Assembly: GCA_964034945.1 (NCBI GenBank)
Contig: OZ035963.1
Span: 64,187,682-64,251,681 of the forward strand
Direction: 5' to 3'
Source: Chrysopilus asiliformis
Lineage: Eukaryota; Arthropoda; Insecta; Diptera; Rhagionidae
Length of the DNA: 64,000 nt
In this document: piece after piece, positions 20,746 through 31,607 of the stretch
Position numbering within the stretch: position 1 is the stretch's first letter
How the letters are laid out: the number at the start of each line of letters is the position of its first letter
Notes under the pieces: model-generated
Databases searched by the model: none
What the model saw: the letters and a program-made list of their open reading frames with translations, nothing else
What the model was told of the DNA's origin: nothing
Translations under genes and position numbers: made by a program

Positions 20746-22060
20746 TATTTAGTGATTAAGAAATAACAAGACTTGAGTGCATAATTCCGGGACAAAAGCT
20801 TAGTTTCTGAGACGCTGGGACAGCATGTCTAAAACCGGGAATATTCCGGCTCTCTACTCATTGAGTATGGGCTCTTGCCTCATCGGATATAGGCTCTCTA
20901 GTCATTAATGTGGTGGCGTGCATTACTGTTTGTATCCAATTCTACATAGTGGAAGATTTCTATTATTTACTTTTTTATTTTTGTTTATTTTTCGAAAGCG
21001 GTTTGTTGCATTAAAGTTTTCTTTGTGATCATTGAAAATTTTCACAACAAAATCACCTCCAAATCTTACAAAAAACAAAATGTCTGGAAACTGATAAAAA
21101 TTTGATGAAATTAAAAAAAGAAACCCATTTTTGGACATTAAAACTATTGCAAATTACATAAAATTACATTTTGATTTATATTTAATAATCCTAAGAGCAC
21201 CATATCGTTTTCATTTTTATTCTATTTTCTTATTAAACATGTTTTGTTTTAAATGAATTTACTTTTTTAATATAATTCTTAATAATTTTATTTTTCTTAC
21301 AGTTAAAATCCCGTCATCTATTTATAAAATTGATTTTCATTTAATGTTGATGTAATATTTTTATTTTTTTTTTTTTGACTGGTTGATTGACATCAAATAT
21401 GTGTTATTTGGATTTAAGAAAAAATCAAATTTTATATCCGCCATTCCTGATGGATTTTGTGAAATTATGGAAAATCTTTCAAATCGCCATCCATACGCGT
21501 TTTCCTCGTGTTCAGTTTTATATTTTCCAGAAATTCGTTAGATTTTAAATTCAAATCGAGTCGAGGATAATTTGGAAATCACTCGACGAATTTCTTATCG
21601 GCCAATCCAAGATTTTTTTATATAATTTGTTGATTTTTTTTTTGTGATTCACATTCTGGTGGTAAATTTTATATGCAGAAACATTTCGGACTATTTTTTC
21701 CTTTATTTACAGTTGAATTTAAAATAATCAAATTCGTTTTTATTTATTTTTAGATTGATATTAACTCCTTTTTAGATCTCACTTTCATAACATTTTCTTT
21801 ACGCCATTTCTAATGCGTTGTTGTTTCGTTATTAACTCAAATATTATAAATTCAAACTTTGGGACTCTAGAAAAACTGTAAGACCAAAATATTTTCTTCG
21901 GGTTTTAAATCGTTTAAAGTAACAAACTATTTTTAAATCACTCTATCTCTCAAGCTGCAATTAGATTGGCAAGCATTTCCTTGTTTGATGATGGTAAGAA
22001 AGAGACAGACTAATTTATATTGCCGTGTCGCAGAGAAAGATAGATTCAACTCTTCACATA
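20746..22060. other. AT-rich intergenic tract
   Basis: Contains a relic with GGGACAAAAGCTTAGTTTC (the same wording as 22711-22730), then AT-rich sequence to 22.06 kb. No coding or RNA feature is supported. Confidence 0.5.
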
Positions 22061-22061
22061 T

Positions 22062-22181
22062 ACAGTAGAATCCCGATAATTCGTACCCCGATAATTCGTA
22101 CCCCGATAATTCGTATATCCCGCTAATTCGTATGAATTTGCTGGTCCCTTGAAATACGAATTATCGGGATTCTACTGTATT
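22062..22181. mobile_element. Pogo/Tigger-like MITE, copy 1
   Basis: Ends CAGTAGAATCCCGATAATTC and its inverted counterpart GAATTATCGGGATTCTACTG, flanked by TA. Between them are tandem CCCCGATAATTCGTA units. CAGT.GAA.C.CGATAAT-type termini with TA duplication are typical of pogo/Tigger elements (Tc1/mariner superfamily). A longer copy lies at 58362-58526. Confidence 0.75.
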
Positions 22182-22279
22182 AGAAATAGTGTTGTAATCC
22201 TCTCATTTTTTAATTCCGTCGCAAGGAATCGTGTGTCTCTCTCAAATCATCAGCAAAGCTCAGCGAGTAAGCAAGTGAG

Positions 22280-22800
22280 TGACTTCGAATTAGGGTGATC
22301 ATATTTTTTGTGTGAATCCGGGACAGATTACCGCTGAAGATCGGTTGGACAAGTGTGGTTGGGTGGGGGAGAGGGAGGGGGAGAGGAAGGTGGGTGGTGG
22401 ATGACAAAATGTGAGGCAATTTTTAATGCTTCGGAATTTATCGTGAAAATTTTGAAAATCCAATTAGAGAAAAAGAGTTTGTTTCCAAAATCGGAACAAA
22501 AATTGCGCCGCCGGCAAAATTCTTGCAAAGAAATATTCCACAGTTGAAAATTATCTAATAAAATACACTGCAGGCGAGTTTTTTTTTAAAGAAAATGCGC
22601 TCCAGGCCATCATTTCTAAGAAAACTGCGCCGCATGCGAAAATTTTTGGGTTTCGAGGTCAATTTTTTTAGTGATAAAGGAATTACAATACTATAGATTG
22701 CGTAATTCTGGGACAAAAGTTTAGTTTCCCTGATGCCGAGCCGGGACAAAATCCATAAATTCGGTACTGGCTCGGCAATTCCAGGCCGTATCACCACCCC
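22280..22800. repeat. GTGATCATATTTTTTGTG family element
   Basis: Starts AGGGTGATCATATTTTTTGT near 22284 and ends CCAGGCCGTATCACCACCC at about 22783-22800. The interior has a G-rich stretch, GCGCCGCCGGCAAAATT, CACTGCAGGCGAG and GCGCCGCATGCG, then GGGACAAAAGTTTAG. Fragments with the same start occur at 27452 and 48858. The short minus-strand frames here (PPSSPPPSPPP) come from the G-rich run. Confidence 0.55.
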
Positions 22801-23089
22801 ACTTCTAATGCAGATCTCAATATCTAAACTTGGAAATTTTTAGTAAATTGTGTGATTTTAGATCTCCATTACACTTAAATTGTGATTTGTTCATTGTCTG
22901 CCATTAAAATGACACCAGCAGACATATTTTTTCCGAGCATTTTCGCTGACAAATTTTTTCGCCAATTCTGACAAATTCTGTGTCGACGAGGAATTTCAAT
23001 GGTAAGCCATGAAGGAAATTGCAATTTCTGTCTAATCAAGACCCAAAATAATGCTCCAAAATTTCCAATAATTTTCTAGTCAAGATACA

Positions 23090-23187
23090 GGGGCGTATTC
23101 ATAATCGTTATTTAACAGTTTTTCTTTAATATGAGTTTAAACTCATATTAGAGAAAAACTGTTTCAAAACGACTGTGAATACGCCCC
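23090..23187. mobile_element. 98-bp hairpin MITE
   Basis: Nearly perfect palindrome. It opens GGGGCGTATTCATAATCGTT, pivots at ATGAGTTTAAACTCAT, and closes GACTGTGAATACGCCCC. Its transcript would fold into one long stem. Confidence 0.75.
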
Positions 23188-23211
23188 ATAGAGTTTTTGA
23201 AAATTATCTCT

Positions 23212-23350
23212 CTCGGCACTACAACCGGTTTCCGGTCTTGGCCTGCCGCAATGTCTCTCGCCAGAGGTCCCGGCCACGTGCCAATGTGCTCCAGTTTTTC
23301 ATCCCAATTCTCTTCGCGTCTTGGTCAACGCCGCCTTGCCATCTGAGGTT
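23212..23350 (+). repeat. Dispersed GC-rich repeat, copy 2
   Basis: Matches 2568-2697 closely (GGCACTACAACCGGTTTCCG, CTGCCGCAATGTCTCTCGCC, CCATCTGAGGTT), with a 7-bp indel near CGCCGCCTTGCC. Confidence 0.6.
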
Positions 23351-24323
23351 TAAAATTAGTAGTTGTTGAACGTTATTAAATAAAAACTTTAAATTCTAAA
23401 TTAAAAATTGATCAATAGGACAAAATATATGGTTTTTCCAATGTGTTTATGGCTGTTTGATAACCTAAATTTATTGTATATCAAATTTAACGCCGCAGAT
23501 CCAATAAAAAAAAGCCAGAACCAAGCAACTTAGGTCACAATGTGACCGTGGTCGAAAAGTGGCGGTTACACATCCGTTTTTGTGACTGTTGGCTTGTGAC
23601 TGATCGCAAAAAAACCGTTTTCAGATTGATTACTTGTCAAACTTCGCCACGAAAGCGCTTGTACGGCAACGGTTGCACAAGAGTTATTTTGTAACGATAG
23701 GCACCAAAAAACTGGGCAAAAACGGTACCGTTAAGGTTATTTATGCCCCATTTATTTTGCAACCCATGTTATGGCTGGCGCCATGATTTGAATTTGAAGT
23801 ATATTTATATAACATTTCGTTAAAATCTTCCTTTTACTTGATTTGCTGACAAAAATGTTTGTTAAATTTTCAAAGAATACCAAGAAATGACAGATCTAAA
23901 AAAACTGAACCTAATTAATTATTCGAAGTCGAAGAATCTCAAGTGTTAGTGCATGTCGTGACAATGCAAAGCAGCGTCTGCGGCAAAACTTGTATTTGGT
24001 ATGCATACCCTTTTTAAAAAATTTGATGAAAACGCATTTCTGTGCTCTTAGAAATTTTGAAGTACCGATCAGGAAAAAAAGTTTGTCTCAATTTTCGTTT
24101 GTCTCAATTTTTGATTATCTAGATTTAAAGAAAACGAAGGTATGCAACAAAAATCACGCCGCAGGAGAATTTTTTATTACAAAAATGCATATTGCGCGTT
24201 TGCAACAATGGTGCCGTAACTCAGAAATGCTCATTTTTTAATAAAATAAATCATTTTTTACTGAATATAACTTGGGAAGTATAAGACCATTGAAAAAAAA
24301 GTCTACTGACCTCTGGGACCTGA
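23351..24323. other. Intergenic, repeat relics
   Basis: Mostly AT-rich. At 23536-23620 there are repeated TGTGACC/GTGACTG words that may be a degenerate palindromic MITE. At about 24167 there is a fragment of the GCGCCGCAGG family. No gene is supported. Confidence 0.4.
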
Positions 24324-24499
24324 AGTGGTATTCCGGAACTTGTTTCAAGCGTTTGTATCGAGTTAGAAGAAAAAGTATTATTCGCTACCTCTGTTTTCCC
24401 CTGTCATTTAGTTTGATCGAAACAGAGACAGCGAATACTACTTTTTCTTCTAACTCGATACAAACGCTTGAAACAAGTTACGGAATACGGAATACCACT
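24324..24499. mobile_element. Long hairpin MITE
   Basis: Arms of about 75 bp. The left contains AGTGGTATTCCGGAACTTGT, TTCAAGCGTTTGTATCGAGT and AGAAGAAAAAGTA. The right is its near-perfect inverse, ending GGAATACCACT. The two arms also match internally at CTCTGTTT / AAACAGAG. Confidence 0.75.
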
Positions 24500-25090
24500 C
24501 CTGATTTTTTCACTTCCGTGGTGGCAGTCAACGTGTTAAAAGGAATTGCGCCGCAGTTGAAAATTTTTAAATGCCAAGATCGGAAATACTAACAGCGTTT
24601 TTGCTAATTCCAGAGAAAGGGAAGTGTCGCTCTTGCCCCTCGCCCCCCCCCCTCCTCTCCGCTCTCGACAATAAAAAATATTTAAAAAACATAACAAAAG
24701 CTATAATTGCCAATCTGGCAATCATTGGAGGCCCGTATGGTGATATTCGTATCAAAATTCGAACAGTTGTACCAAAATTCCACTTTGAAGTCAAACTTTC
24801 CAATAAGATTTTTTAAAATTTGATGAGATGCACCGTTTTTGCGATATTTACAAACAAACGTTTTCGTTCGTATACCCCCCCCCCCCCCCCCCTAATGGTC
24901 CATTTTTGCCCATGAACGAAGTTAGCCTCGCATTTTACAAAAAAAAACGGATCTGTGCAAAATTTCAAGTCTGTAACTCAATTCGTGCGCCCGCAATCCG
25001 CGCCACAGACGGACAGACGGACGGACAGACAGACGGACGGACATGCAAAAATTAAATATTTTGGTTTCACCATACGGGTATAAAAAGGTT
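24500..25090. repeat. TE relics, C-tract and GTCY run
   Basis: A TTAA-type end (GTGGCAGTCAACGTGTTAA at about 24520-24538), a GCGCCGCAG fragment, a CCCC tract at 24643-24658, a 20-bp C run near 24873-24892, a short (GACG/GACA)n run at 25010-25042, and the terminus CACCATACGGGTATAAAAA. No gene. Confidence 0.55.
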
Positions 25091-26430
25091 TTTTGAAAGA
25101 CGGTTACAAAACGTTACAAATTCCAAACACCGTCAATGGTGATCGTGTCTAAAACCGGCTCCAAAGCAACAATCTTGAGGGATTTTTTTTATTGGATCAC
25201 ACAGCGTTAAAAATTTTACTCTAAATTATTATTTTTAAAAAATATACATAATATTTTAACAAAACAATAAGTTGATCAGTCAATAAATATGGCAGTTAGA
25301 ATTTCTAGACGTTATTTTTTTTTTGTGATTCGGTTTCATTGATTTTACGTGAATTTCTATTTTTTATTCTTGCTTCTGACATAAATTTGGTAACATTGAT
25401 TACAACAAAAAAATCATATTTTATTATTTTGTGTATTTTTTTACTGTACAAGCAAAAATTAGTATTTTTTGGAATTGTTTTATTTTCTGTTTTTTAGAAT
25501 AATACGATAATGGTTTTATTTTTATTTCATTTACTGACAATTATATGACAAATGGTTTCATTGGTAACAATATTTCCGTTCATTTCTTTATCTGGTTTTA
25601 TTTTTCCACTTCATATTAGTGCTGTAGGTAAAACAAGTAATAATAATGATTTTTTTTAGCATTTTCCATTACAACTTCTATGGTTGTTTTTTTCTGATTT
25701 TTTTTATTTTATTTTTAAAACAATTTGTTTTCATCTCCCTTTAATTTTTATTTTCTAGATATATGTATTTATTTTTTTTCCTTTTAAATTTTTATCTTGA
25801 TAAAAAAAACAATTTTTATTTACATTTTCATTAATTTAAAGACTAAGTTTATCTTAAGCGCTACGTTTTTTTTAATTTCATATCTTAATTAATTATAAAT
25901 TACGTAATAAATTAGTTATTTTTTATTTTTTTTATATTTTTATCCTTAATTTACCACTAATCTGTACAATTTTCGCGTGCAAAAATATTTTTTTTTGTTA
26001 ATTTTTTTTATATAATGAATTTATACTCCAATCAGCTACAGTTTTAAAATATTTGATGAAATTTTATTTTGTTTTTTTTTTTTCAAATTTTTGTTTTAAT
26101 TCTTCATTTTTATTTTATGGTAATTTTTTTTAAAGATTTTTTCCCATCAAAGAGGTCGTTTATGTACACACAAAAAATGTAAAAACAATTTTCGCTAAAT
26201 TTTGATAGAAAAACGAATCTTTCAGTACGGGTAAAAGTACTTTTTTTTAAAAATTTTGGGTTTCTAAATGTTTGACACAAAATGGCTAAACATTTCACAA
26301 GTGGTAACACTAAAATACATCTTTATAAAAACGATCCTGCCATTGTAAGGACAATTAAGGACAGTTTATAAACTTTAGAATAAAAAAAATTATGTCTCTA
26401 GAAAATCTAAGTAAGTTTAATGTTGTTGTT
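25091..26430. other. AT-rich intergenic tract
   Basis: Extremely AT-rich with long T runs. No element ends, RNA genes or coding regions were recognised. Confidence 0.6.
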
Positions 26431-26548
26431 CTATCGCCGAATACCATATGAGTAGTTCGAATCGTGAATTTAACGTTGCTGTTGGTATAAAACACTAACA
26501 AAAACGCTAAACTTACAAGACAAACCACTCGTATGGTATTCGACTATA
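26431..26548. mobile_element. Small foldback MITE
   Basis: Inverted ends CGAATACCATATGAGTAGT and ACCACTCGTATGGTATTCG, within CTAT...ATAG outer bases. The interior is about 65 bp with partial complementarity. Confidence 0.6.
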
Positions 26549-26910
26549 GGGCCCCTGGTTTCAAAAACTATTTCTTCAAAACCTCCCAATAGTAAAAGAT
26601 GATGCTGTTTTTTTTCTCACAGAGAAAAGTTTCTCGATTGTCTGTCCACAACTTGAATTTTTGGATCCTCCATAACTCGCATTTTTCTTCTTCCTTCTTG
26701 AGTTTCGAATAATCGAGGCCCAAAAAAATAAAAATAGCTTTCCATACATTTCCATATTATGAGTAGTTGTAGTTATAAAAGATTTCTTATGCTTTTTGAA
26801 AAATTGTGATGACTGCAATTTATTAGAAAAACACTGCCTGTCCTTTACTGTGACGTTGGTTAAAATTTAATTGGATTTTTGTCAAAAAAAAAATTGATTA
26901 GGTAAATTAT

Positions 26911-27168
26911 TATATGAGGCGTTAAAAGCTAGAGTGGACCAAGCCACATAATCGAGTTTTTGAAGCTTTTCCACTTTTGTACTATTATTGACTGTAAATT
27001 TTTGGAAAAAAAAACATTCTGTGGAGTTTATTACTCAATGTCGAAACGTTTTTTTGTGCATCCAAACATTTTTATCTAAAAACTCACTCGCAATAGTGAT
27101 TCAAATACAAAAAAATTCACGATTTTGACATGTGGGTTGGTCCACTCTAGCTTTTAACGCCTCATATA
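26911..27168. mobile_element. MITE with about 38-bp inverted ends, TA-type flank
   Basis: Starts TATATGAGGCGTTAAAAGCT and AGAGTGGACCAAGCCACAT, and ends in the inverse ATGTGGGTTGGTCCACTCTA, GCTTTTAACGCCTCATATA. The flank is TA or TATA. No coding sequence. Confidence 0.75.
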
Positions 27169-27224
27169 AATTGTCTTCATTTTAATATCTATACCTACCA
27201 TTTTTATATCTTATAGATTCTTTT

Positions 27225-27420
27225 CAATAGAAGTCCTCTATCCAATGGAGGAAAACCCAAAATAAACCGTTGTCCAATTTACGAGTTAGCGGGTGAGGGG
27301 ATCAGAGGGGAAAGAGATTCCTGCTGCAAATATGGCTAAAATCATCCACGCAACCTCAAGCAATACGATGCGAGGTTGAAATCAAATAAATTCTTATAGG
27401 TTTCGAACCATGAAAATTTT
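27225..27420 (+). repeat. Dispersed repeat G, copy 1
   Basis: Contains GTCCTCTATCCAATGGAGGA, GGGGAAAGAGATTCCTGCTG and CTGCAAATATGGCTAA. It resembles 59220-59400 in the same orientation. Family unknown. Confidence 0.5.
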
Positions 27421-27449
27421 GGGTAAGGTTTTAGCTCTGAGGTAGAGTG

Positions 27450-27600
27450 ACCATATTTTCTTTGTGAAGTCGGGACGAATTACCGGAGGAGAAGGGTGGA
27501 GGGGGGGGGGGGGGGGGGAGAAAAAGGGGATGGAGCGCAGTGTATAGAAATTTTTAATCCTTCGAAATTACAAGTGAAAATTTTGAAAGCCTAATCAAGG
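27450..27600 (+). repeat. GTGACCATATTTTCTTTGTG family fragment with G-tract
   Basis: Start AGAGTGACCATATTTTCTTT followed by GTCGGGACGAATTACCGG and an 18-bp G run at about 27502-27519. It is a partial copy of the family at 22280. Confidence 0.5.
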
Positions 27601-27601
27601 G

Positions 27602-28127
27602 TTATGACGTTTTCGACTGGCAGATTCAGGGCAGATTCAGAGCACGCTCTACCCCAGTTTAGAGCAAGGTATTTCGAGCAGATCTCGAGTAGATTTCGAG
27701 CACCTCTGCTTGGGAGTCGAGCATTTCTCAAAGAACAAGAAGAAGCATAAAACAAATTAAAATTAATTTTGATATATTCCCCTTAAGTTGACACTGCACT
27801 AATATATTTCTGACCAAATGAAATTCTTCTTCACTAGATGAAGAAGAATCCAAGAAATCAAAATCATAAATATCTTCCATTTACGATTCCACACGATTTT
27901 GTTAGCCTTAACCTCAAAAGAGCAACTCAAATCTGACTACATTAGGCAGATCACAAAATTGCTCGAAAAATGCTCTTTTAGTGCTCGCATACGGAGTACT
28001 TGCGTCACTCGAACACGTAACTCTTTTTCGAGCGATCAAAAAATCTCAGTCGAACACAAGATCTCAGAGTGAGCAAATTTAGAGCAACTTCAGAGCAAAA
28101 AGAGCATGCCAGTCGAAAACGCCATAA
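27602..28127. mobile_element. MITE, about 525 bp, GACGTTTTCGACTGGCA ends
   Basis: Left end TTATGACGTTTTCGACTGGC; right end inverted GCCAGTCGAAAACGCCATAA. The subterminal regions are loaded with AGAGCA / TGCTC / TCGAGC motifs in opposite orientations. The target duplication is ambiguous (TTA versus TAA). Confidence 0.7.
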
Positions 28128-28204
28128 GAGAGTTTGTTTCAAATCTTATTTTTGCGTTTGTAATTGTATTATGGGTCTATCGTTTTTTATAAATACAACA
28201 AAAA

Positions 28205-28345
28205 CTGCGCCGCAGGCACAAACTTGCAATTCAATATTTTTGTTAATGAAATGCGCCGCATGCGATTTTTTTGACAGTAATTTTGGAGAAAACTGTGCTG
28301 TAATTTTTCGGTTTCGACGTCAATTTTTTTTAATGATTACTATCG
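28205..28345 (+). repeat. GCGCCGCAGGC family fragment
   Basis: Contains ACTGCGCCGCAGGCACAAAC, ATGCGCCGCATGCGATTTT and GGTTTCGACGTCAATTTTTT, matching 22595-22675. Confidence 0.55.
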
Positions 28346-28386
28346 CAGAATAAATGCACTTAGCCAAATTTGCCAAAATCTGGGCA

Positions 28387-28613
28387 CCAATCATGTATTC
28401 CGACGCGTCTCTGACTTTCGACTTCGACGCAGCTTTTAACTCTTGACTTCGCCATATCTGCAGCTTGAAATTTCGCGGCATCGTCACTATGAATCGAAAC
28501 GTGATTCTGGCTGTCACTCCAGGAAATTTGAAGCTGCTAATATAGCGAAGTCAAACGTTAAAAGCTGCGTCGAAGTGGAAAGACAGAGACGCGTCGGAAT
28601 ACATGATTGCTGG
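28387..28613. mobile_element. Long hairpin MITE, GACGCGTCTCTG arms
   Basis: Left arm CCAATCATGTATTCCGACGC with CGACTTCGACGCAGCTTTTA; right arm GTTAAAAGCTGCGTCGAAGT with GACGCGTCGGAATACATGAT. Arms are about 90 bp and the spacer about 45 bp. The short open frames on both strands are explained by the palindrome. Confidence 0.75.
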
Positions 28614-29028
28614 CCTGGTTTCGTATGAAGAAGTTTGACTTCGAGCGTCATTTAAGCGTAAATGTCAGGATCTTGTGTCGTCGTGTAAACGGTTGTGCAG
28701 CATGAATTTTGCGCTGAAAAATAAAATTCGCGAATAAAGCTTGTCCCACAACAAAGTGCCTCGCGAAGCGGCAGGGCAACAGCCGCAGTCATTTCCTAAA
28801 CCCCAATTATGCGGTGCGAATGCGGCGCGATGACAGCTCAATTTGGTTTTCATAACCTATAAATCGCAGAGAATTTGAAGTTTTCAAAGTTATTTTCCAT
28901 CTTTCCACTTGATAAAAATATGTGCTACAACACTCAGAATATTTAAACAAGTGTTTGGAGATGGCAGACATAATGTAACGAGCTTCCCGAATTCATATTA
29001 AAGTAGGATAATTCACCACTTGTGACAT

Positions 29029-29128
29029 CTCTGTTAACGCCACCGCTTCCAACCGCGTCTGAAAGTAGAAAGTAGACCTACTCTACTTTCTACTTTCAGA
29101 CTCTGTTGGAAGCGGTGACATAACAGAG
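29029..29128. mobile_element. 100-bp near-perfect hairpin
   Basis: CTCTGTTAACGCCACCGCTT and GTCTGAAAGTAGAAAGTAGA lead to a very short loop (GACC), and the inverse TCTACTTTCTACTTTCAGAC returns to AACAGAG. Stem of about 46 bp with few mismatches. Confidence 0.75.
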
Positions 29129-31169
29129 ACTAAGCGGTGCGGCTGCCGCGGTTGATCAGCGCGCAATTATAGACCAACTCATATAAACCTGTAGGTTCTA
29201 CTATTATCTGTCAGCACGTTGTTGTGGAACAGGCTTAAAGTGTCAGGTGTAAACGAACCCTTGGCTTTGAAAAAAATTTGGTACAGGAAAAGAAATGTTT
29301 ATCAGTCATAATTTTATCGTTGAGCAAGGTTTTTTTATAATTCCAGCCAGAGCTTAGGGAAAGACCCTTTAATGCTGAAGTACAACTCAGGATGGTCGGA
29401 AGGCCAAAAGGATCAATAAACTTAAATTGTTTTATCTGGCAGCGTTTAGACTTTGCCAACACTTTTGAATATAAATCGATTCTGTAAAATAAACAGCCAT
29501 TTTGTCAAACATTCAAGCGACCCTAAATTTTTGACCGACAAAAAAAAACCTTCAAAATTTATCCAAAAAATTCAAAAAAGTTTCACAAAGAAAACAATGT
29601 CTATTAGCATCAATTATTGTGGGATTCCATAGAATTATAGGAAAGAACATAAAATTCACAATATAATGTGTATAAGTATTTTTATATAATAATATAATAT
29701 TATTATTAATTTTATGTATAGTTATATCACTAATCACATTTTTCACTACATTATACATACTTTCTTTTGACTAACTAAAAGAGAACTAAGAAAAAAAAAC
29801 ATATTTATCTAAAAAAAAATCAAAACTTTAAAAATATATAATATAAAAAAAACAGTCAAACAAACAAATTACATTAATTAATAAAATTAAAATCGAATTT
29901 TTTTATACACTTAAACGATAGTTTCTAGATGCAAAATATGTTTTGTTTAATAATAAAACCAGTTAATTGGTTTTCTTTTTCTTTTAAAATAACTCTTAGA
30001 ATTTAAAACAATGATAGAAAAAACGTTTATAATGTGTGTTTGTATATTTGCAATGAAATTTGTAATCTTATGGTACAATTTAAAATATTTTTTTCATTCT
30101 TAAATTTTTTATTGTTATTTTTTGTTTAATTTTATTGGTTTAAAAAATGCCTCTAACTAATTTCATTAATTGTTAATAATTTTTTACGCCTTTTTTTAAG
30201 TTTTTCATTTTTTTTTGTTCTTTATGGTATTTTTTTTCTTGTATTGTACATTTGTATTACTTTCGATTGATTTTCGAATTTCATTTTAATTTTTCTCATT
30301 TCATATCATTTTTTTGTGTTGAAAAATTCTACTTTTAAAAGATTGGATTGAAAGAAAGAGAAAAAAAAATCCAGTCATACCAATTTCTCTACAATAATTT
30401 CAAAAAGAAATTATTTAAAATTTTTCTTTACATATTAGTCTCAGATAGTAATTCTTTCCACAAAATTTACCATTGTTAAAAAGCATTTCACTGTCTTCAA
30501 ATTGTAATTACTTCAAATTGTAATTACTTCAAATTGTAATTACTTCAAATTGTAATCAATTTACTGTCGCGCCAGCTTGCGTGTTGTTTTTTCTTCAGTT
30601 TTGTCGTTCACTGTTTGAAGTGCTTTTTTTATTTAATTTCTTATTTCTCATTTTTGTGTTCACTTTAAATATTTTTTGAAGGCATTTTATTTCAGACTTC
30701 CTAGTACGAAAATTATTTCATTTATTTCATCTCTAAAAATATATTCATCAGTTACTTTTATTTTCTTCAATTAAATTTACTTTTATTTAAATTGTTTAGT
30801 CTTACGTTATGCTAAAATTACCATGAAATTATTATGTTTTGCATTAGAAATCTTAATTTTTAGATATTTTTTTTCATACTTTTTTTTTCCAATTGTGATC
30901 GTTTTGCTAGCCGTTTTCTACATTGTTGTTGATGATTTACTTATTTTTACGTTGGGCGAAATAAGGGGCAGTGATTTTAATTGGCAGTGAAAAAGGTTGT
31001 TTTTGAAAGTTCGCTTTAAAAAAATGGCGCCTTAATTTAAACGATAAAAGATGTTTTTAAATGTAAATGCAAGATGCAAGTGAGTGCAAATGCGAATTGA
31101 GAAGATTCTTTAAGTTTTGGTGCTCATACTCGGGAAATTGTTATTTCATAATTTCATCTTTATATTTTA
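29129..31169. other. Intergenic, AT-rich
   Basis: A short repeat shared with 49458-49490 (GAGCTTAGGGAAAGACCCTT) occurs at 29350. Beyond 29.46 kb the sequence is very AT-rich. A tandem repeat at 30496-30558 is listed separately. No gene is recognised. Confidence 0.5.
30496..30558 (+). repeat. 16-17 bp tandem repeat, 4 copies
   Basis: The unit CTTCAAATTGTAATTA repeats four times without variation. Confidence 0.85.
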
Positions 31170-31607
31170 CTAGCTTGTATACTCGTCATTGCCGGATTAA
31201 GTTTTTTCAAATTTTTTTTTTTCGGTAGTTTCCCCGCGAAAGAGTAATATAGAGGAAGAGCTAAGTTTCGAGATCACTTTACCCCCAACCCTTACTCCCC
31301 CCACCTCTCGGGATACTTTTTAATGGATCCGTGTTGGGGCTGGACCCCCGACGAACATCTTTGCCACATTTCAGGCCAATCGGTTCAGTAGTTTCCCCGC
31401 GAAAGAGTAACATAGCGCAAAAACTAAGTTTTGAAATCACTTTACCCCTCCCCTTACTCCCCCCACACCTCGCGCTACCTTTCCGTATGCCTATGTTGGA
31501 ACCAGAACTACCACAGACACTCATGCCAAATTTCAAGTCAATCGGTTCAGCCGTTTTTGCGTGAAAGAGGAACAGACAGACAGACACCAACTCATTTTTA
31601 TATATGA
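31170..31607 (-). mobile_element. Helitron 1 family copy, minus strand
   Basis: Read on the minus strand it starts TCATATATAAAAATGAGTTG with a GTCT run, has CGGCTGAACCGATTGACTTG and the second block GGGGAAACTACTGAACCGAT, and ends CAAGCTAG followed by T. The classical hairpin of the 9657 copy is absent and the 3' end differs, so it may be a related subfamily. The overlapping open frames on both strands are not genes. Confidence 0.72.

Noticed and set aside
22062..22181. CRISPR-like spaced CCCCGATAATTCGTA repeats
   Set aside because: Units are directly adjacent with no unique spacers, inside an inverted-repeat MITE in a eukaryotic genome.
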